Shown one piece after another: positions 55,975 through 64,000 of a stretch of DNA of 64,000 bases. Source of the DNA: Cepaea nemoralis (Eukaryota; Mollusca; Gastropoda; Stylommatophora; Helicidae); assembly GCA_014155875.1 (NCBI GenBank), contig JACEFZ010015070.1, forward strand, positions 62,001 to 126,000, given 5' to 3'. The notes below the pieces were generated by a model. That model made no database searches, was not told the DNA's origin, and saw nothing but the letters and a program-made list of their open reading frames with translations. Both the position numbers and the translations under genes were made by a program. Each line of letters opens with the position of its first letter. The first letter of the stretch is position 1.

Positions 55975-56059
55975 GTGTACCTTGGTGGGAATTTAACCAG
56001 AACCATAATTTTTGGAAAAACATTAATCACTAGGTCACTTTTACAAATGCGTACAGACA

Positions 56060-56800
56060 ATCACAGATTACAAGCGTGGTTTCCGCGCACACTTAACAAA
56101 CATCTGGGCACACAAAAGTAGTTTTTGCACACACGTAATTCAAATATGCGTACACACATGTTTGGCAGACATGAAACAAACATCTGGGTTCACAAACTTG
56201 TTGTTTGCACAAATGTACACATAAAATTTGTGTTCAAAAATGTGATATTTCGCTCATATATAAACAACAATCGGGTACACAAGTGTGGGTTTTACAAACA
56301 CGTAACAAAAATCTGGGTACACAAATGTGGTTTTTACACACACACACGTAACAAATCTGTCTACAAATCGGTCTACAAAGTGTGGGCTGCGCCTGGCCCT
56401 GCAGCCAGCAGGGTTAGGATCGGCTAGCCTCTCCCAGAGGAAGGCAGCAGGTCAAATTGTTTGGTCATGTAACTAGGTTACCAACTAACAGTATATCACA
56501 ACAAGCAATGATGTACAGTCCAGGGGGAAGCAGAGGAAGAGGCCGACCACATAAACGATGTACAGAGGGAATACCGGAGTCCATGGGAAACTCGATACAT
56601 GAAGCCCATAAACGGGCACTCTCCCGCTGTTTATGCTTCGCCTAGCCACCGCAAGGTACAAGAGGGACAAGATGAGATGATGAGATGAGATAAGTAAAAA
56701 TAAAATGTGGCTTCTCCACAAACGTGTATAAAATCTAAATTCAACAAATGTGGTCTTTTGCTCAGGCGTTTACAACATCTGGGCACACTATTGTGGTTTT
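56060..56800. repeat. Degenerate 45-bp repeat, interrupted by LINE fragment
   Basis: Irregular units with ACAAACATCTGGGCACACAA and TGTGGTTTTTACACACACG run from about 56060 to 56360 and resume at 56705-56800. Insertion of the LINE fragment split the array. Confidence 0.7.
56430..56645 (+). pseudogene. LINE ORF C-terminal fragment
   Basis: Reads FGHVTRLPTNSISQQAMMYS, then GSRGRGRPHKRCTEGIPESM and EAHKRALSRCLCFA before a stop at 56645: the GHV-R ... GxRxRGRPxKR tail of non-LTR ORF2 proteins. A different family from the 30501 copy. Confidence 0.75.
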
Positions 56801-56802
56801 TA

Positions 56803-57015
56803 CACCTCGTGGTGAAGTGGTTACGGACGCGATTCGTGATCCCGTATACACGAGGTTCGAAACACAGCGGTGCTGGTTTTTTCGAAAAAATTATAGGAGC
56901 CGGTCGTTCAGAAAGCAATGGCAAACTACTGCAACGTAAAACTTTGCCCGGAATCACGAACAGCCAAACTGTTGGGGTTGACTGCTACGTCCTATGAAGG
57001 ACATGCAACTAAATT
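56803..57015 (+). mobile_element. tRNA-type SINE, family 2, best-preserved copy
   Basis: A-box-like GTGGTGAAGTGGTTACGG, B-box GAGGTTCGAAACACAGC, core CAGAAAGCAATGGCAAACTA and end GTTGACTGCTACGTCCTATG, AAGGACATGCAACTAAA. The other copies are at 16905 and 20519. Confidence 0.85.
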
Positions 57016-57564
57016 AAATGTAAATTCTACGTTACACACGCTGGATTTTTGCGAACGTAACTAAAATGAGTATGTGCAGCACGTATTCGCAATTTGAGCA
57101 TAGACCTTAAGATGTACCACTTGTCAGGTCCGCAGCATTTTACCCACAAGAAACACGCCAATTATTAACTCAACTTTGCCCAAGAAAAAGATTACAATTA
57201 TCTGTATTGAATGTGCGTATGTTTAAAGCATCAGTGTAAGCAGACGCTCTCACTCCACTATGTTGAGTGACAGACACGACGATATATCGACATGTAAGAG
57301 CATTGTCAACGGGGCAGGCTATGATTATTTCCCCTGTCAAAGAGACATTCGGACAAGTAATCTTTAGTTTCTGTGTGGCATTAATAGGCTTCACAGCGGT
57401 TCTGAAATTGTCTTGGTCAGGAGGCATACCGATATAGCAGTTGGGTGGACCAGGGGTAAAAAGGTCTACTAATTTCCTCTGCTTCTTTGTATGCGGTATA
57501 ACAAGCTGAAATTACCCACAAGATCCCGTCCTAACAATTAGCAGAGCACACGGGATTTAAAGGA
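57016..57564. other. Unassigned sequence
   Basis: No recognised coding segment or repeat. Confidence 0.4.
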
Positions 57565-57712
57565 GTTTACGGGCGTGTGGGTCGACTTCATAGTACCGAA
57601 TTTTACCCCATATTGAGGGTTCTCAGTTCCCAGTGAGACCTACAGATAGCGTTGCACGGAGTACGATCTTCGTAGCTACAGCCACGACCGCCGGTAGTCT
57701 CCGAGAAAACTA
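57565..57712 (-). mobile_element. SINE family 1, truncated degenerate copy
   Basis: GTCGACTTCATAGTACCGAA and CGTAGCTACAGCCACGACCG, then GTAGTCTCCGAGAAAA, match the 3' body of the family in reverse (compare 58229-58360). Confidence 0.65.
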
Positions 57713-57714
57713 GA

Positions 57715-58204
57715 ATCATGAACAGAAGAAAGAGAAGGGAGAGGAAGAAGAGGAAGAGATGGAAGAGAAATAGAAGGAAGAGGAAGAGAAGGAAGAGGGA
57801 GAGAAGGAAGAGGAAAAGAAGGAAGTGAAAGAATATTATTTTTTACATTCTTTATTTTCAAAGGGTAACAAATTGGGCAAGCAGGAAGATGAGGGGAGGG
57901 AAAGGAAGAGGAAGAAAAGAAGAGAAAGAGATGGGAGAGAAAGAGGGTGAAGAGGAATTGAAGGAAGATGAAGAGAAGGAAACGGAAGAGAATGAAGTGA
58001 AGGCAGAGAATGAGAGGGAAGTGGAAGAGACGGAAGAGAAAGAGAAGGAAGAGGAAGCGGATGAAGATGAAGAGAAGGAAGAGGAAGAGAAGGAAGAGGA
58101 AGAGAAGAAAGTGAATGAAGAGAAGGCGAGGAAAGAGGAAGAGAAAGAAGAGGAAACGAAAGAAGAGGAAGAAGAGGAGGAAGACAAAGACGAAGGATTT
58201 ACAA
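57715..58204. repeat. Purine-rich GGAAGA / GAAGAGGAA tracts
   Basis: 57720-57830 and 57880-58200 are nearly all G/A on the plus strand. The resulting Glu/Lys frame (57889-58407, then running into the SINE) and the Ser/Phe minus frame are compositional. Confidence 0.85.
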
Positions 58205-58460
58205 GGGTGTACAAGACAAGAAGATCGACTTCATTGCACCGGGTTTCATCCCATTTGACTCGGCCCCTTTCCACATGGCGGCCTGCCGAAAGCGTCAGAC
58301 AAAGCACGAACTCCGTAGCTCCAGCGACGACCCCCAAGGGGACTCCAGAGAAAATTGCACTCGTGAAACGAACGACGTGGCTCCGGAACCAAACCCACGA
58401 CCTTTGAATCGCCAGGCAAGCGACGTACCCACTTCGCCAAAGAGACTGGAAGAAAAAGAA
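58205..58460 (-). mobile_element. tRNA-type SINE, family 1
   Basis: Minus strand: TTTGGCGAAGTGGGTACG (A-box-like), GGTCGTGGGTTTGGTTCC (B-box-like), GGGTCGTCGCTGGAGCTACG, GAGTTCGTGCTTTGTCTGAC, AAACCCGGTGCAATGAAGTC. Very similar to the 31385 copy. Confidence 0.88.
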
Positions 58461-59279
58461 GAAGAGAGACAACCAATACCTGTGTTTGTATTTCTCATGG
58501 AAATGTCGCAGGTTTCTGATACCCACTAATGTTAGCGTGAATAAAATTATACAGCTCGGAATTCTGAGGTAAGTAGGAACATTTTTTTCAACTTTCATTT
58601 TCACTTCATTGCTTTCATTTTTTCATTCTTCTCGTCCCTGTCGTCATATTTTAATGTAGTCACAGGAGATCTCCGTGACTATATGGTGTGTGTTTGTTTG
58701 CTGATGAAGGCTAATCGCCGCAACGTCCTGTATGTGTCGTAATATTTGTTATGTAAAGCTGCACTACTTTGTGTCATTTTAAATTGTTTACTCATGTTAG
58801 CGTACACGTTATCACTGTGCCACCGACACGTTCCACCAAGGAACTACTTTAACAATGGCGGATACAACACATCCCAACACTCACTTGCTGAACCGCCTTG
58901 AGTCCGTCAATAACCCAGGTCTGCTCATAATCCCGGTCCTGCTCACTGTTAAAGATCTGGGTTGCTGGTATGCTCCCAAAGTTCTTCAGAGGTCGCTCAC
59001 CTTTTCACCAACAGCAATGGCCGGCCGTTAGCAGTATTTGGAAGCAAATCATTGCCTCACTCCAGATGCGAACCGAGCCGTCGAACTGCTGCAAAGCTGA
59101 CGTCCATTGTCCATCTGCTGAATTTGCGGTCAGCAAATCTGAGGAAAGAAGCAAAAGACGAACAATAGGATATTCAAAGTCTTTCAACGTAATAGGATCA
59201 ATACATTGTTAGGTATTGATAGGTGGCCACAGAGGAGAACAGACGAGTAGACTAATTAAGACAATACCTCGGATTACAC

Positions 59280-59280
<1 letters not shown>
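58461..59280. other. Mostly unassigned; one possible minus-strand exon end
   Basis: On the minus strand a frame reading PLKNFGSIPATQIFNSEQDR, DYEQTWVIDGLKAVQQ ends at a consensus donor CAA/GTGAGT (58885/58884). It is protein-like and could be an upstream exon of the minus-strand gene, but its phase 0 end does not fit the 51134 exon (which needs 2 bases) and no good acceptor was found. Not called as CDS. Confidence 0.35.

Positions 59281-59352
<72 letters not shown>
59281..59352. repeat. CAT trinucleotide microsatellite, 24 units
   Basis: Perfect CAT repeat, 72 bp. Confidence 0.97.
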
Positions 59353-59481
59353 ACGCCGTGCAGGTAAGCATGAGAGATCATGATTTCCAGTCTCATGGTT
59401 ACCAGTCTTAGATTAGAACTGAGTTCTTGTCCCGATGGTGTCATTTGGTCATTTTGAATAACGAAGACACAAACAATAGAT

Positions 59482-59528
59482 TGCACGATTTATTGCCTGG
59501 CATATTTCGCTGCATCTCGTCAGGTACA
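59482..59528 (-). ncRNA. Hammerhead-ribozyme-like motif, left arm
   Basis: Identical in sequence to the motif at 60646-60692, on the opposite strand. Core CTGACGA, GAAA and cleavage triplet-like ATC are present. See the right-arm entry for pairing. Confidence 0.4.
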
Positions 59529-59617
59529 TACTGCAGAAATCACACAACTTACGTGAATTAACTAGATAAATCCTTCAAGTCGAAATATACACATATTCGC
59601 ACAGTAATGTCACTTAT

Positions 59618-60112
59618 CTACCACGGTAATTTTAAGCTGACTAACATGTCTTTCTGTTTGCACAATTCTGGCTTGCGTTGATAGATCATAATTGCTTCAG
59701 CAAATTTTAACAAGCGAGTATTTTGTGTGTTAAACAACACGCGAAATGCAGTGTCTCTGTCCACCATATGGCCACTGTCGACAATGTGCCTACCGATTGA
59801 AGACGCCGGGAGCTTCCGGTGTGTCGACCCCACGAGGCTAGCATCTCCTGTGTGTTGTATCTTGTTGACCCATTGAGGTATGTGTTCTGACACCCGTTTG
59901 TTAAGTTGTCTCTCTGTTCTACCAATGTAAACGGCCTGGCATCTACATGTGAATTGGTAAATACAATTGTTTGTGGCGTACAGAGGAACAGGCTCTTTGA
60001 CTGCTGGTGTAGGAATCGGTACGGTTTTATATCTAATGACTGGAGTTGCCGCACAGAATGTTCGGCCTACTGCTGTAGTAAGCCGGTCTTGTAGACGTTG
60101 CATTACATCATC
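59618..60112 (-). pseudogene. Penelope-like GIY-YIG endonuclease domain, left arm
   Basis: Minus strand: MQRLQDRLTTAVGRTF (linker), TVPIPTPAVKEPVPLY, then YQFTCRCQAVYIGRTERQ with the CxC and YIGRT of the endonuclease, LNKRVSEH with its Arg, and FAEAIMIYQRKPELC with the catalytic Glu. The stop is at 59618. The reverse transcriptase is missing, so this is a 5'-truncated copy. The domain would nick target DNA during retrotransposition. Confidence 0.82.
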
Positions 60113-60128
60113 CCCTCGAAAGTCCCCC

Positions 60129-60616
60129 CTCCAGTCAGTAGATATAAAACCGTACCGATTCCTACACCAGCAGTCAAAGAGCCTGTTCCTCTGTACGCCA
60201 CAAACAATTATATTTACCAATTCACATGTAGATGCCAGGTCGTTTACATTGGTAGAACAGAGAGACAACTTAACAAACGGGTGTCAGAACACATACCTCA
60301 ATGGGTCAACAAGATACAACACACAGGAGATGCTAGCCTCGTGGGGTCGACACACCGGAAGCTCCCGGCGTCTTCAATCGGCAGGCACATTGTCGACAGT
60401 GGCCATATGGTGGACAGAGACACTGCATTTCGCGTGTTGTTTAACACACAAAATACTCGGTTGTTAAAATTTGCAGAAGCAATTATGATCTATCAACGCA
60501 AGCCAGAATTGTGCAAACAAAAAGACATGTTAGTCAGCTTAAAATTACCGTGGTTGATAATTGACATTACTGTGCGAATAGGTGTATATTTCGACTTGAA
60601 GGATTTATCTAGTTAA
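60129..60616 (+). pseudogene. Penelope-like GIY-YIG endonuclease domain, right arm
   Basis: Same domain as the left arm, starting RYKTVPIPTPAVKEPVPLY. It has V instead of A in CRCQVVYIGRT. A base change turns the left arm's stop after KLPW into a sense codon, so the frame runs about 20 residues further to 60616. All visible GIY-YIG residues remain. Confidence 0.82.
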
Positions 60617-60645
60617 TTCACGTAAGTTGTGTGATTTCTGCAGTA

Positions 60646-60692
60646 TGTACCTGACGAGATGCAGCGAAATATGCCAGGCAATAAATCGTGCA
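60646..60692 (+). ncRNA. Hammerhead-ribozyme-like motif, right arm
   Basis: Five-pair stem I, TGTAC (60646-60650) with GTGCA (60688-60692); core CTGACGA (60651-60657); GAAA (60666-60669); and a U-H cleavage position ATC (60685-60687). Stem III can form from TATGC / GCAATA with a bulge. Stem II is weak: GATGCAGC gives one clear pair. Hammerhead motifs are established in many Penelope-like elements. All invariant core bases fit, but activity is uncertain. Confidence 0.4.
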
Positions 60693-60739
60693 ATCTATTG
60701 TTTGTGTCTTCGTTATTCAAATTCACTACGGGAAAACAT

Positions 60740-61080
60740 TGTTTTGAATTTGGTCATTTGATACTGAGTTCTTGTCCCGATGGTGTCATTTGGTCATGTG
60801 ATACTGAGTTATTGTCCCGATGGTGTCATTTGGTCATGTGATAATGAGTGTCATTTAGTCATGTAATGCGATGTTCTTGTCGCGGTGGTGTCATTTGGTC
60901 ATGTAAGTGTTTTTTTGTCCAGATGGTGTCATTTGATCATGTGATACGGTGGTCTTGTTCCGATGGTGTCATTTGATCATGTGATACGGTGTTCTTGTCT
61001 CGATGGCGTCACTCGGTTATGTGATACGATGTTCTTGTTCCGATGGTATTTCTTGGTCATGTAATACGGTGTTCTTGTCC
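60740..61080. repeat. About 40-bp degenerate minisatellite
   Basis: Units contain GTGATACTGAGTTCTTGTCC and GATGGTGTCATTTGGTCAT. One unit (59410-59452) is on the other side of the Penelope-like inverted repeat, so the element inserted into this array. Confidence 0.85.
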
Positions 61081-61084
61081 CCAC

Positions 61085-61315
61085 CTGTGCCACCGTGGCC
61101 AAGTGGTTAAACCTCCTGCCTCGTACATCAAAGGATGTGGATTTATTTCCGGAAACGTCATTCGCTACACGAGTGCAATTTTCGCGGAGACGTCTGGGGT
61201 TCGTCGCTGGAGCTACGTAGTCCTTGGTGCTCTGTGCGACACCTCCGGCAGGCCGCACTGCTTAAAGAGACCGAGCCGTGTGGCATAAAACCGGAGCAAG
61301 ATATTAGGCAGTAAG
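61085..61315 (+). mobile_element. tRNA-type SINE, family 1, diverged copy
   Basis: A-box-like GTGGCCAAGTGGTTAAAC, decayed B box, GTTCGTCGCTGGAGCTACGT, GCAGGCCGCACTGCTTAAAG and AGACCGAGCCGTGTGGCATA. The same body order as 31385. Confidence 0.8.
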
Positions 61316-61830
61316 TAGAAATCCAGCAATGGCACACACGTTGTTGCACAAGGCAAAATCAGCTAGTTCAGCAACCAGTCGTCCGCCATTTTTCTGAACA
61401 TGCAGTTCACAAGTCAAACAACCGCGGACAAACGTAAATGCACTCTACATTAAATCCACAGCTCACAGTGTCCCCACCACGCACTTAACTCAGTAGCTGG
61501 GCGACGGAACTATGTACTACCAGTCCAACATGAGGAAAGCGCGAAAGCAAACCGTAGCCAGAATAAAATAATGTTTTAAAAAACGTCATAGGCCCTTAAA
61601 GCTCAACAGCCTATCCGCCATATATCACCGGAAGTCCACATGTTATGACTGTTCCGAGAAGTTCCCATACTTCGCCCGCCAAATCTGGATTGTCTCCGTG
61701 TAATTTAGGTAATCACCGTGCGGTTATCGTCTGTTTCTTTAAGGCCTCGTTGTTTTGTTGTTCTGTCCGTGGATTGTCACGTTATTGTTGTTGTTCTGTC
61801 TTTATATTGTCGCATTATTATTGTTGTTAT
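61316..61830. other. Unassigned sequence before the LTR
   Basis: Contains TTGTTGTTCTGTC repeats (61745-61830) just before the LTR; no gene recognised. Confidence 0.4.
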
Positions 61831-62346
61831 TGTCAGAGTCCGGAAAGGAGACAGAGATGCAGTGACATCGTTACGCCCGCCAGGCGACTTAGCTCCCAGA
61901 AGGGACGCCGTAACTTCGTTACGCCGCCAGGCGAATAGTGGTTACCGGCCTGCAAGACTGCTGGCTGACAAGCGACCAGTGGTCAAGCAAGGACGACGCT
62001 AAACGCACGCATGCCTCGTGACGTCACCTGAGGTGAGAGGCGAGTTGCGAGTTAGCGGCAGACAGCTTGGGGACTTCGACTCGGACAGACGTGTGAAGAG
62101 AGAAAGGCGTTGTGTGGTATCTGTGCTGAAAGTCGAGTGTCTGGACATCTTGAGAGTGAGACGTTGTGAGCTGTATTGTGTAAGTGTATATTGAAACATC
62201 TAGTATATATCTTGTTGTGAACATCGTTCCGTATTTAATGTGAATAAATCCATCGAACGGTGTGTCGTTGAGTCTTACGTTAAATCACATTGTATTTGTA
62301 CTGTCTCACACTGTTAGGTGAGCGAGCCAAGTTTAAGACCCTGACA
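61831..62346 (+). mobile_element. Probable 5' LTR of an LTR retrotransposon
   Basis: A 516-bp segment begins TGTCAGAGTC and ends GACCCTGACA, giving a 6-bp inverted terminus TGTCAG/CTGACA. Inside are a TATA-like CTAGTATATATC (about 62199) and an AATAAA (62243-62248), in the order expected for U3-R. The boundary is inferred from the termini and from the gag frame downstream; the 3' LTR is outside the window. No convincing primer-binding site was identified after 62346. Confidence 0.6.
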
Positions 62347-63194
62347 TGTGTGGACGTGGTGGCTTTCGTCCGGCTTTGATATGAACGTGTTTTAGTGATT
62401 AACGATTTAAAACTAGAGTTTGTAAACGTGACATTTTTGTCAAAGTTTATAGTACATGTAAATGAGAACGTGGAAGGCTCATTTTCATTATTAACTACAT
62501 TGTTTAAACATGTGTAAGACTATTTGTAAACGTACAATGCATACATATTGTTTGATTTTGTAACCGTGTCAAACATTTGTGATTTGTGAAACTTGTCACC
62601 GTTTTGACCTTGTCGACATTGTGATCTTGTCGCCATTTTGACCTTGTCGCCATCTTGTAAACTTGATGTCTATGTCCTTACTGAATGTTATCTTGATGTA
62701 AGTGATGTATCATCAATGTTGTAAAGTGTTAACATAAGTGTAGATTGTCTTTGTGCATTGAGTTGTGGAACGCGAAAAGTGTTTGGAAAGAAAGTAACTT
62801 ATTTTGAAAAAAAAATTGTTGACAGACAAACTTACGACATACAATCACACTCAACGCCATACAAACCTAATCAATACTTAGTGACAAGCAGGCACACACC
62901 AACGAATAGACATTAATTTATTTCTCTCCAAAAATAAAGCAGGTTTTTCCGTACCATCCGAAACCTTGCCGTAGAGGTCATTCGTGGTTTTGAAGTAACG
63001 ACCCTACAGTTCCTAGCCCGATTTCCAACCATTCTTCACCGCATCCAGGGCACTTGAGTATATTTTTTCTTTTCACATACTTTAACTATGCAATTTTAGG
63101 CACGCATCGTCAATAGAAATCAATTGTAAATTGTTCATTACTAACCACTTATAACATATTTTGTGTGGCTGGTATTTCATTGACATTTTTCATC
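62347..63194 (+). other. Retrotransposon leader region
   Basis: Non-coding sequence between LTR and gag. It includes four GACCTTGTCG/GATCTTGTCG-CCAT motifs at 62604-62655 and no long frame. Confidence 0.5.
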
Positions 63195-64000
63195 ATGTCT
63201 TCATTATTTGATTTAATTGATATGGGGATAAAATTACAGTTACATGGTGATGAATTAACACAGTGGAGTGAGAAGAAATACTCTGAATACCTACTAGTAC
63301 AGGAGAAAGCTAATGAACGCGATGAAAGAGCGGCTGAAAGAGCATTAAAGCAGGCAGAAATGGCTGCCAAACAAGTAGAGGCAGACACAGCTTTAAAACA
63401 AGCAGAAGTGGCTGCAAAGACAAAGCAAGCCGAATTAGAACTGACTGCAAAGACAAAGCAAGCTGAGATAGATAGTGAGCTGAAGAAGGCAGAAATAGCA
63501 GCTCAGAGTAAGAGAGAAGAACTGGAGTTACGGTTGAAGATGAAACAACTTGACACTGAGACTGCCATTAACAAAGAGTCTAAGAAATCTGAAAGACTGG
63601 AGAAAGAAAACCAGTACAAGAAATATCAAGGTAATGTACGTAACTATACCTCGGGTGACTGCATTGCAGCTTTTACCCAAAATTTTGAAACTTTAATGGA
63701 ACATTATCAGGTTCCACTGTCTGAATGGAATATTGTGTACATGAGGAGTTTGTCAGGGGAACCTCTTAAAGTAATTGAAACCATCCCCAAAGACCTCAGA
63801 AAAGATTACCATTATCTGAAAGCTAAGATTATGGCACATTTTATGCTAGATGAGGCAGGTTACAGAGAACAATTCAGTAAGTTGAGCCCAAAACCGACTC
63901 AAACGTTCTCTGATTACCTCTGCTTAGTCCGAGATATATTCACCAAATGGACTTCAGCAGCTAAAATTTAAAAGAATTATCAGAGATTAGAAGATCTAAT
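63195..64000 (+). pseudogene. LTR retrotransposon gag, interrupted by one stop and cut by window end
   Basis: The first ATG of the frame is 63195 (MSSLFDLIDMGIKLQ). Residues about 30-140 form a long Ala/Lys/Glu/Gln-rich coiled coil (AERALKQAEMAAKQVEAD and similar). Then a SCAN-like capsid segment follows: CIAAFTQNFETLMEHYQVPL, WNIVYMRSLSGEPLKVIET, LKAKIMAHFMLDEAGYREQF. A TAA at 63969-63971 stops it at 258 residues, yet the same frame stays open and gag-like to the window end, suggesting a point nonsense mutation. This arrangement is seen in some Gypsy-type elements of animals. Protease and pol would lie beyond 64000. Confidence 0.75.

Larger units (their letters stand above)
59443..60759. mobile_element. 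Penelope-like element, inverted repeat of two 3' ends
   Basis: Two arms of 593 bp (59453-60045 and 60129-60721) are near-identical and in opposite orientation, element 3' ends outermost, separated by 83 bp belonging only to the left copy. Both encode a GIY-YIG endonuclease C-terminus. ATTTGGTCATTT lies outside both ends (59443-59454; 60748-60759) but is also part of the surrounding 40-bp repeat. Penelope-like elements are known for inverted and tandem partial copies. Confidence 0.85.

Noticed and set aside
57858..58604. Ser-rich minus frame and Glu/Lys-rich plus frame
   Set aside because: Purine-tract composition joined to a SINE; no independent evidence of a gene.

Overview
This is a non-coding-rich window of an animal (metazoan) nuclear genome. 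The evidence is spliced genes with canonical GT-AG introns, a conserved RFX-family transcription factor, RNase H-bearing and RTE-like LINEs, a Penelope-like element, tRNA-type SINEs, hAT/mariner/Tc1 relics, an LTR retrotransposon and many kilobases of minisatellites. The mixture suits a lophotrochozoan, most likely a mollusc, but that placement is inference. No bacterial operon, CRISPR array or rRNA was seen.

Layout. 1-900: Tc1-like and LINE relics. 2909-19258 (+): the 3' half of an RFX1/2/3-type gene, six exons with consistent splice phases, encoding 431 residues from the extended dimerisation region to the stop. Its introns hold a 44-bp array (945-2908), a 70-bp array of about 94 units (5330-11910), a 31-bp array and a 45-bp array; several start or stop exactly at splice junctions. 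19259-21000: 3' flank with 87-bp repeats, a SINE and a LINE tail. 21035-23245: 48-bp array open on both strands. 25130-26056: internally deleted mariner. 26063-31745: LINE/SINE cluster including a 5'-inverted (twin-primed) RNase H LINE, with insertions clustered in a minisatellite. 31.7-39.8 kb: mostly unique sequence, small tandem repeats, a short hAT MITE, and two phase-compatible candidate exons at 37303 and 38049. 39825-41650: 31-bp array. 42.6-44.4 kb: hAT MITE, long hairpin, full SINE with target duplication. 44540-48085: 28-bp array with an internal 783-bp duplication.

48427-51134 (-): a second spliced gene, the last two exons of a small single-pass membrane protein. The 3' end of its transmembrane exon, including the splice donor, has been tandemly copied about 15 times into the following intron. 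51.5-54.0 kb: 54-bp and GATA/GACA satellites. 55.1-61.3 kb: a LINE with an in-frame CA microsatellite, SINEs, and a 1.3-kb inverted repeat of a Penelope-like element coding for GIY-YIG endonuclease; both arms carry a hammerhead-ribozyme-like motif. 61831-64000: 5' LTR, leader and gag of an LTR retrotransposon, cut off by the window end.

The most unusual theme is minisatellites whose units are copies of splice junctions, found at two unrelated genes. A second theme is retroposons landing repeatedly inside minisatellites. All comparisons were made by eye; no alignments or database searches were run.
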